A stretch of 64,000 nt of DNA from Histomonas meleagridis (Eukaryota > Parabasalia > Tritrichomonadida > Dientamoebidae). The position numbers and the translations under genes are program-made. Shown piece by piece: positions 59,037-64,000 of this stretch. The notes under the pieces are model-generated. The model had not been told where the DNA came from. It searched no databases and was given only the letters and a program-made list of their open reading frames with translations. The stretch spans positions 2,356,001 to 2,420,000 of the forward strand of contig WSYJ01000060.1 in assembly GCA_020186115.1 (NCBI GenBank), given 5' to 3'. The stretch's first letter is position 1, and the number at the start of each line of letters is the position of its first letter.

Positions 59037-62000
59037 TTATTTACGTGGTATATTTCTTTGTGTTGCGAATCCAGCGATTCGTTGTCCATTCCTTTGTGGA
59101 TATACCATTTGCGGACGCGACTTCTTTGGCGACATTGTATGCAGCGACGCGGGCCCTCTAAAGTTTGACAGCCTGCTTGTTGTACCTGCTGTGGGCGAAT
59201 GCGATCTATTTGCAGCAGCAGCAGCCTCAACTTTTTGCATTTCGTTTCTTAATTGATTCACGTCCACTAAATCATTGTTATCACCATTATGCTTTGTGAT
59301 AATTGACGAATTCATTTGCTGGAAAGCACTAAACGACGGAATCTTCACCGAATTCTGTTCAATTGTTTCACTTTTCGGCGACAACAAATTATTCGAAGAA
59401 TTTAACAACAAATTACTACTTGACGACGTTGTCAAAATCGTATCACTCGCCGGCGGATTTATGTTAAATATTGGCGGCGGCGATAACATACTTTTACTCC
59501 GTGGTGAATAAGGATAATCAGGAGGCGAGCCGTAATCCATTTGTAGTGGCGAAGGCGTCGAAACATTACTTTGTGGTGATGAAACAGGAGAAATAATATT
59601 ATGTGGAGGAGAAGAAACGTTTTGTGGTGTTGGCGATGATGATAATATGTCATTAACATGTTCATCACTATGTTGTGATGGTGGCGAAGGTATAATCCTT
59701 CGAACGTTAGGTAAAATTTTAGATTCACTTAAGTGAATATTTCGCTTTAAGTTAACTTTAGGAGTTTTAGTTGATTCGGTATTAATTTTTGAATCACTAT
59801 TAAGTCGAGTGAACTTTCGTCGCGTTTCACTGTTTAAATCTTCTTGTGATAAACTCGTTCTTCTTCTGTTTCGTGATTCCATTCCAACTCTCGTTACATC
59901 TGCGAGTGTTAATTGGATAGGAATCGAAGAAGTGTTATTTGTATGAATTTTCGGTGGCTTGTTTATGTTTAAATTCTTGTTCGATTTAGTTGGAGGTAAA
60001 GGAGGACGACTTCTCCGTAATGCCATTGTACGCGGAAGGTTTTCTTCTTGTGATTTCTTAGGGATTTCATTCTTAACGTTATGGAACAATTGTTCCCTAT
60101 TAAATTTCTCAGGCAAAATTAAAGTATTACTTCGATGAGCACCAATAATTCTTTCTATTTGAGAAGAAGTTAAAGTCTCATCAGAATCATTTTCATCATT
60201 ATTATTATTACTTTTGTTAAATAATACCTCAAACTCAATTAAAGCACTTTGAGTAGATATTGGTTTTTCGATAGTAATTTCATTAGATATTTTCCAAATG
60301 TTATTATTATTATCTAAATCATTATCCACAGTTATTAATGATAATGAAGGCCTTCGATATATTTGTTGATTTTTCATATCTTGTGAGAAAGATCTTCTAT
60401 GCGAAGAATATTTCTTAGCCTTATTATTAATTTTATCTCTTTTATTTATTGGTAAATATGTTGTTCTATGAGCAATTATAGTATGACAACAATTCATATT
60501 TAATGTGTTATTCCATAACTCTTGTTTAAACATATTATTTATTGGGAATTTAGGTCCATCTGTTTGTTCAATTTCTTTTATCCAACTTGAAGATATTTTT
60601 ATTGTATATAAAGTACTTAAAGGTAATTTACTTTTAAACTCTATACCACCATAAATAATTATATCCCAATTCTCTAATATAGCACCACAAGCATAACGTA
60701 AAGACTCTGGAAAATTTCCAGTGTCTTCAACTTTTTTAACACTCAAACCAAAAAGATCTATCGCGAAAGAATTACATAAAGAATTATTTGAAACGCCTCC
60801 AATTACAAGCATTTCTTTTCCTAATATTAATGATATATGTGCTTTTCTCGGACTAATAGTATTTAATATTTGTTCTTTTTTCCATTCATTAGTCGAGAAA
60901 TTAAATGACCATAAATCATTTAATAAACCACGATGACCTTTACCACCGAATATATACATTTTATCTCTAAATATTACTGCTGAATGACTTACTCTTGGCT
61001 CAGGAAATGCACCTGAAGTTTTTAATTGTTCCAAAGTTTCTTTCGTTGGATCTAATATCCAAATTTCGGAATTTAATCCTTTCGATTTAGATTTACCTCC
61101 ATAAATATATAACTTATTATTATATGCAACACATGTATGTCCATATCGATAAAATTGGATTCTTATACAAAATTGTTGCCATTTTTGTGTGATCATATCA
61201 AAGCGCATTATTTCAGGCACTTCTTTAGTTCCGATAAATCCTCCAATTACATAAAAAGAATCATTTAAATATGTAAATGTACTTCTTCGGCGTCCAATTA
61301 TTCCACTTTCAATTGTGGTCATCTCTGATAATGGATAATTACGTAAATACTTTTGATGATATGAAGAGAAATCAGAACATACTAAACGTTGTGATGATGA
61401 AACACCACCTAAAAATATTATTGTTCTATTATTAGAGATACAATTATGTTGACATATCGATGGAAGTGAATCAGAAATGGAATTTAATGACCATAACATC
61501 ATTCGTGGTTTCATACTTTGTTTGTATGAGATTTCATCAAGTAATCGTTGTAAGTTATCGGAAAATTGCGTTTTTTCTTCAAGCTTAGAAAATGTTACAT
61601 ATAATTCTCGTCGTTCTGTTTTTCCTTTAGAATCACGAATATATGGTATTAAAATAGATCGAAATTCGCCAATAATTGGTAAGTAATGAAATATCGAAAT
61701 TGCTTTATAAAATAATAATTTGGCTGTTTTGCCTCGATCTATATATATAAAAACTATGTCATTACATAAACATAATTGTGCTTGTGGAATTTTCTTAAGT
61801 GATTGTAATGAAACTTCTACAAGCATGACAATTCGTCGTTGTGGATCTACAAATTTAACATCATATTTCCGAAGTTTATCTTCGATCTTTTTGAGAACGG
61901 TTAACTGTTTTGCTCTTTCGGTTAAAACATCGGCGTCTTTGTTGATTTTGTCAATGACTTCGGTGGCTAATGGTAACATTTGGGCATCAAGATGATAATG

Positions 62001-63017
62001 TGGAGTGATCTTTATTAATTCTCTTAAAAATAATAAATATCGTGGAAGACGTTGAATGGGCGTTATAAGATACGACATTAAATCTCGCCCATCATTCATT
62101 TGTTGAAGTTCGGAAAGTGTTGAGGCAAAGGCTCTGTTGACTTTTTTAAGACAAATAAGTTCATTTATGGATGGATATAACGAAATATAATTGACTGAGG
62201 ATCGAAGCTTATCTTCATATTCTAGAAATAAACATCCAACATTGGCAGCATAATTGTTACGTTCAGCTTCACTTAATGCAGTATAAAACTCATAATGTGA
62301 TTTTTGGATTTCTGGAAAATCATGGAAAATAAGTTCCCGTTCTGAGTCACTAAGAATGCCTTTGGCTTTAAATTGTGGGTTCCAGACATCGATAAGATAT
62401 TTCAAATCATCAAGAAATTGTTGTTCTGTTTGCTTGATTTCATGAAGTAAATTGGCTCTTCGTTGAAATTTGCGTATGGCGGATTCTGCAAATTCGATTT
62501 TAACTGATATTTCTACTGGATTTTCAAAATTTATATATGGACCAATAATTGTATTTTTAGATATAATTTCATTGTCTATAATGAGATACTTAACAGTTGT
62601 CTCGCACTCAAAAGTATTTTGAATTTTATTACAGATCTCTTCTGCTGTTATTGTATTTAAAACAACAACATTTAAATTAATTGGAAATTTTGGAATGTTG
62701 AGCGCCGTATTATGTTTAACAGTAAGATATAAATTAATTGAATCTTTCGGTATTGCTAAAGATTGATATAAATAATAATCTGGACGTGAGAATTTTGATT
62801 GATGTTGTGTTTGTAAAAGCATGGGATATGATTTAAGTGGGTTTTCTTTCATTGATAGTGTGTGCATAAAATAAGGTGTGCAAATCCAGATTGGTAAAGA
62901 ATCATCCAAAATTTTTTTGTCAATTAATTTCTGTATAGTTAGCCCTTTGTACTTTGATTCTTCAAGGTATTTATTTGGCAAGCCATCATAACAAACACAA
63001 AAATATCTGGGCGCCAT
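59037..63017 (-). CDS. RhoGEF (DH-PH) fused to kelch repeats
   Basis: A 1326-residue multidomain protein. The N-terminal 185 residues look like a ubiquitin-like/RA or FERM-type fold (INLYLTVKHN, then ITAEEICNKIQNTFECE). A DH domain spans about 190-385, with CR1 EQQFLDDLKYLID near 197 and the CR3 signature LITPIQRLPRYLLFLREL near 317. A PH-like domain follows (about 390-515). Six kelch-type blades cover about 540-810, with GG-containing strands VIGGF, YIYGGKSK, YIFGGKGH, VIGGVSN and IIYGGIEF. The rest is disordered and Pro/Ser-rich with SPP motifs. DH domains load GTP onto Rho GTPases; kelch propellers bind partners such as cytoskeletal proteins. The start is the first ATG; CGAGCCGTTAATCCC lies 25 bp upstream. 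Confidence 0.92.
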   Translation of the reverse strand: MAPRYFCVCYDGLPNKYLEESKYKGLTIQKLIDKKILDDSLPIWICTPYFMHTLSMKENPLKSYPMLLQTQHQSKFSRPDYYLYQSLAIPKDSINLYLTVKHNTALNIPKFPINLNVVVLNTITAEEICNKIQNTFECETTVKYLIIDNEIISKNTIIGPYINFENPVEISVKIEFAESAIRKFQRRANLLHEIKQTEQQFLDDLKYLIDVWNPQFKAKGILSDSERELIFHDFPEIQKSHYEFYTALSEAERNNYAANVGCLFLEYEDKLRSSVNYISLYPSINELICLKKVNRAFASTLSELQQMNDGRDLMSYLITPIQRLPRYLLFLRELIKITPHYHLDAQMLPLATEVIDKINKDADVLTERAKQLTVLKKIEDKLRKYDVKFVDPQRRIVMLVEVSLQSLKKIPQAQLCLCNDIVFIYIDRGKTAKLLFYKAISIFHYLPIIGEFRSILIPYIRDSKGKTERRELYVTFSKLEEKTQFSDNLQRLLDEISYKQSMKPRMMLWSLNSISDSLPSICQHNCISNNRTIIFLGGVSSSQRLVCSDFSSYHQKYLRNYPLSEMTTIESGIIGRRRSTFTYLNDSFYVIGGFIGTKEVPEIMRFDMITQKWQQFCIRIQFYRYGHTCVAYNNKLYIYGGKSKSKGLNSEIWILDPTKETLEQLKTSGAFPEPRVSHSAVIFRDKMYIFGGKGHRGLLNDLWSFNFSTNEWKKEQILNTISPRKAHISLILGKEMLVIGGVSNNSLCNSFAIDLFGLSVKKVEDTGNFPESLRYACGAILENWDIIIYGGIEFKSKLPLSTLYTIKISSSWIKEIEQTDGPKFPINNMFKQELWNNTLNMNCCHTIIAHRTTYLPINKRDKINNKAKKYSSHRRSFSQDMKNQQIYRRPSLSLITVDNDLDNNNNIWKISNEITIEKPISTQSALIEFEVLFNKSNNNNDENDSDETLTSSQIERIIGAHRSNTLILPEKFNREQLFHNVKNEIPKKSQEENLPRTMALRRSRPPLPPTKSNKNLNINKPPKIHTNNTSSIPIQLTLADVTRVGMESRNRRRTSLSQEDLNSETRRKFTRLNSDSKINTESTKTPKVNLKRNIHLSESKILPNVRRIIPSPPSQHSDEHVNDILSSSPTPQNVSSPPHNIISPVSSPQSNVSTPSPLQMDYGSPPDYPYSPRSKSMLSPPPIFNINPPASDTILTTSSSSNLLLNSSNNLLSPKSETIEQNSVKIPSFSAFQQMNSSIITKHNGDNNDLVDVNQLRNEMQKVEAAAAANRSHSPTAGTTSRLSNFRGPASLHTMSPKKSRPQMVYPQRNGQRIAGFATQRNIPRK

Positions 63018-63394
63018 CCCTCGTCAAATGGAATGCCGATATCGAGCCGTTAATCCCAAAATTCCACACGCACTTTTTGAATGCGACGATATTCAGATGA
63101 CGGTTACTCCTTTGTTCGGAAGGAACATTATTATCAGTGATAATCATGAATCAAACCCAAAATCAGGCCAAATTACTTAGAGCCCCATGTCGCATAAAGT
63201 TATAATTTTTTAATTAGATTGAGAATTGGATATTTTTTTCTTATATATTTGGATACATTAGTTATCGATATATTCTATGACATAAAATGTATTTTATATC
63301 ATAATTCAGAGTATAATGATTTGCTTAATTTAATCCAAAAATAACATCTGGTTGGATTTTTAAGAATAAAATATGCAACGAATAAATTAAAAAA
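63018..63394. promoter_or_regulatory. Promoter of the RhoGEF-kelch gene and flank of the tRNA
   Basis: The first 100 bp hold GAGCCGTTAATCCC and CACTTTTTGAATGCGACG, the latter a word shared with the region upstream of P0. Beyond 63130 it is AT-rich without a visible gene. Confidence 0.4.
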
Positions 63395-63395
63395 A

Positions 63396-63468
63396 GCCAC
63401 CGGCGGGACTCGAACCCGCAACCCCAAGATTAAGAGTCTTATGCTCTAGCCGATTGAGCTACGATGGC
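63396..63468 (-). tRNA. tRNA-Lys (anticodon CUU)
   Basis: The minus strand folds as a cloverleaf. The acceptor stem is GCCATCG with CGGTGGC (one T-G pair), the D arm GCTC/GAGC, and the anticodon stem TAAGA/TCTTG (one wobble) with loop CTCTTAA, giving anticodon CTT. The T arm is GCGGG/CCCGC with loop TTCGAGT. No intron. The base after the acceptor stem is T, followed at once by a T-run that would end pol III transcription. Eukaryotic tRNA-Lys usually has G at position 73, so this U73 is unusual. It lies downstream of a divergent protein gene start at 63549. Confidence 0.95.
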
Positions 63469-63548
63469 AGCTGTGAAATAAATATATAATTAAATGATAT
63501 GTATATTTGATCCTGACATTAACGGTACGTTAGTGCTACGATTTATAA
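63469..63548. promoter_or_regulatory. Spacer between tRNA and next gene
   Basis: 80 bp. GACATTAACGGTACGTTAG near 63515 contains an AACGGT motif about 25 bp before the ATG of the last gene. Confidence 0.45.
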
Positions 63549-64000
63549 ATGATTCAATATTCTCTTGATCTTGCATCGGCATTAATCTCAAAATCACAGT
63601 TTAACAATATAATAAAAGATTTCCTTAAAAGTATTCCGAACGATGCTAATGACAAGCATGATACTTTTTTAGATTCTAAACCTTTTTATGACGATTTCCA
63701 CGGAATTGAACAACAAATCGAAGAAGATGAATATATTAATCAAGCAATTCAAAATATAAATACACTTTGTGAAGACAACTCATATTTATACTCATCTATT
63801 TCAAATTATTATCCGTCACCTACAAAACAACAAAAATCACCTACAAAAGCAAAGGACACTCATACTTTAAAGGAACAACTTGCAAAAGAGCAACAAAGGA
63901 AAAAAGAACTTTTTCGATATCAAAAGCAATTACGGCAAAATCCAATTAGCAAATCCACTCTTAAAACATATGAGCAGCAACACCTCAAGTTTATATCCCA
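63549..64000 (+). CDS. 5' part of an unrecognised gene, runs off the window
   Basis: An ATG at 63549 opens a frame of 150 codons that is still open at the end of the window. It begins MIQYSLDLASALISKSQ. It is soluble and becomes strongly charged, with a Lys/Gln-rich helix (LKEQLAKEQQRKKELFRYQK), probably a coiled coil, after a short SPTK-containing linker (SPTKQQKSPTKAK). No domain is recognisable in the visible part. Codon use and the AACGGT motif upstream support a real gene. Confidence 0.7.
   Translation, partial: MIQYSLDLASALISKSQFNNIIKDFLKSIPNDANDKHDTFLDSKPFYDDFHGIEQQIEEDEYINQAIQNINTLCEDNSYLYSSISNYYPSPTKQQKSPTKAKDTHTLKEQLAKEQQRKKELFRYQKQLRQNPISKSTLKTYEQQHLKFIS

Overview
The window looks like nuclear DNA of a parabasalid protist, most likely a trichomonad of the Tritrichomonas type. 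The base composition is very AT-rich. Every recognisable gene is a single uninterrupted ORF, including a 12-kb dynein gene, and I saw no GT-AG intron of the trichomonad kind. Genes are closely packed, often divergent or convergent with 30-120 bp between them. Short AACGKT-type motifs, resembling the Myb-bound promoter elements known from trichomonads, lie upstream of many start codons. The protein set is eukaryotic: ribosomal P0, SF3B2, APC11, an R2R3 Myb protein, a TKL kinase, a Rho-like GTPase, DOCK and Dbl-type GEFs, an axonemal dynein and DUF3447-like ankyrin proteins. The species assignment is inference.

Layout. 0.4-15 kb is a dense block of ordinary genes: Rho-like GTPase, AMMECR1, two histidine acid phosphatases, a COMM-domain protein, a TKL kinase, Myb, SF3B2, APC11, a DHHC-like acyltransferase, two small proteins and ribosomal P0. 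15-31.2 kb is an accessory block. Two inverted arms of 4.8 kb (14972-19804) and 4.1 kb (27099-31180) flank a 7.3-kb loop that contains one large intact DOCK-family GEF gene. Each arm holds an ankyrin gene whose repeats are broken by arrays of a 20-bp minisatellite, a decayed ORF of unknown type, and a piece of a second ankyrin pseudogene. 33-45 kb is one axonemal-type dynein heavy chain with a small divergent gene in front of it. 45-46.6 kb holds a convergent pair of HAD-hydrolase paralogs, one cut short. 47-54.3 kb holds three members of an unrecognised protein family that look mosaic. 54.5-63 kb holds a repeat-rich, probably disordered protein and a RhoGEF-kelch fusion. A tRNA-Lys(CUU) and the 5' end of another gene close the window.

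How the genes relate. Three parts of Rho signalling are in the window: an atypical Rho protein lacking key catalytic residues, a DOCK (DHR-2) GEF and a DH-domain GEF with kelch repeats. Splicing, translation, cell-cycle ubiquitylation and flagellar motility each have one component. The most unusual material is the inverted-repeat block with its interrupted ankyrin genes, the mosaic three-gene family, an orphan copy of one of its promoters, and several enzymes with degenerate active or metal-binding sites.

Several starts are given at the first ATG rather than at an upstream TTG or GTG, because this is a eukaryote.
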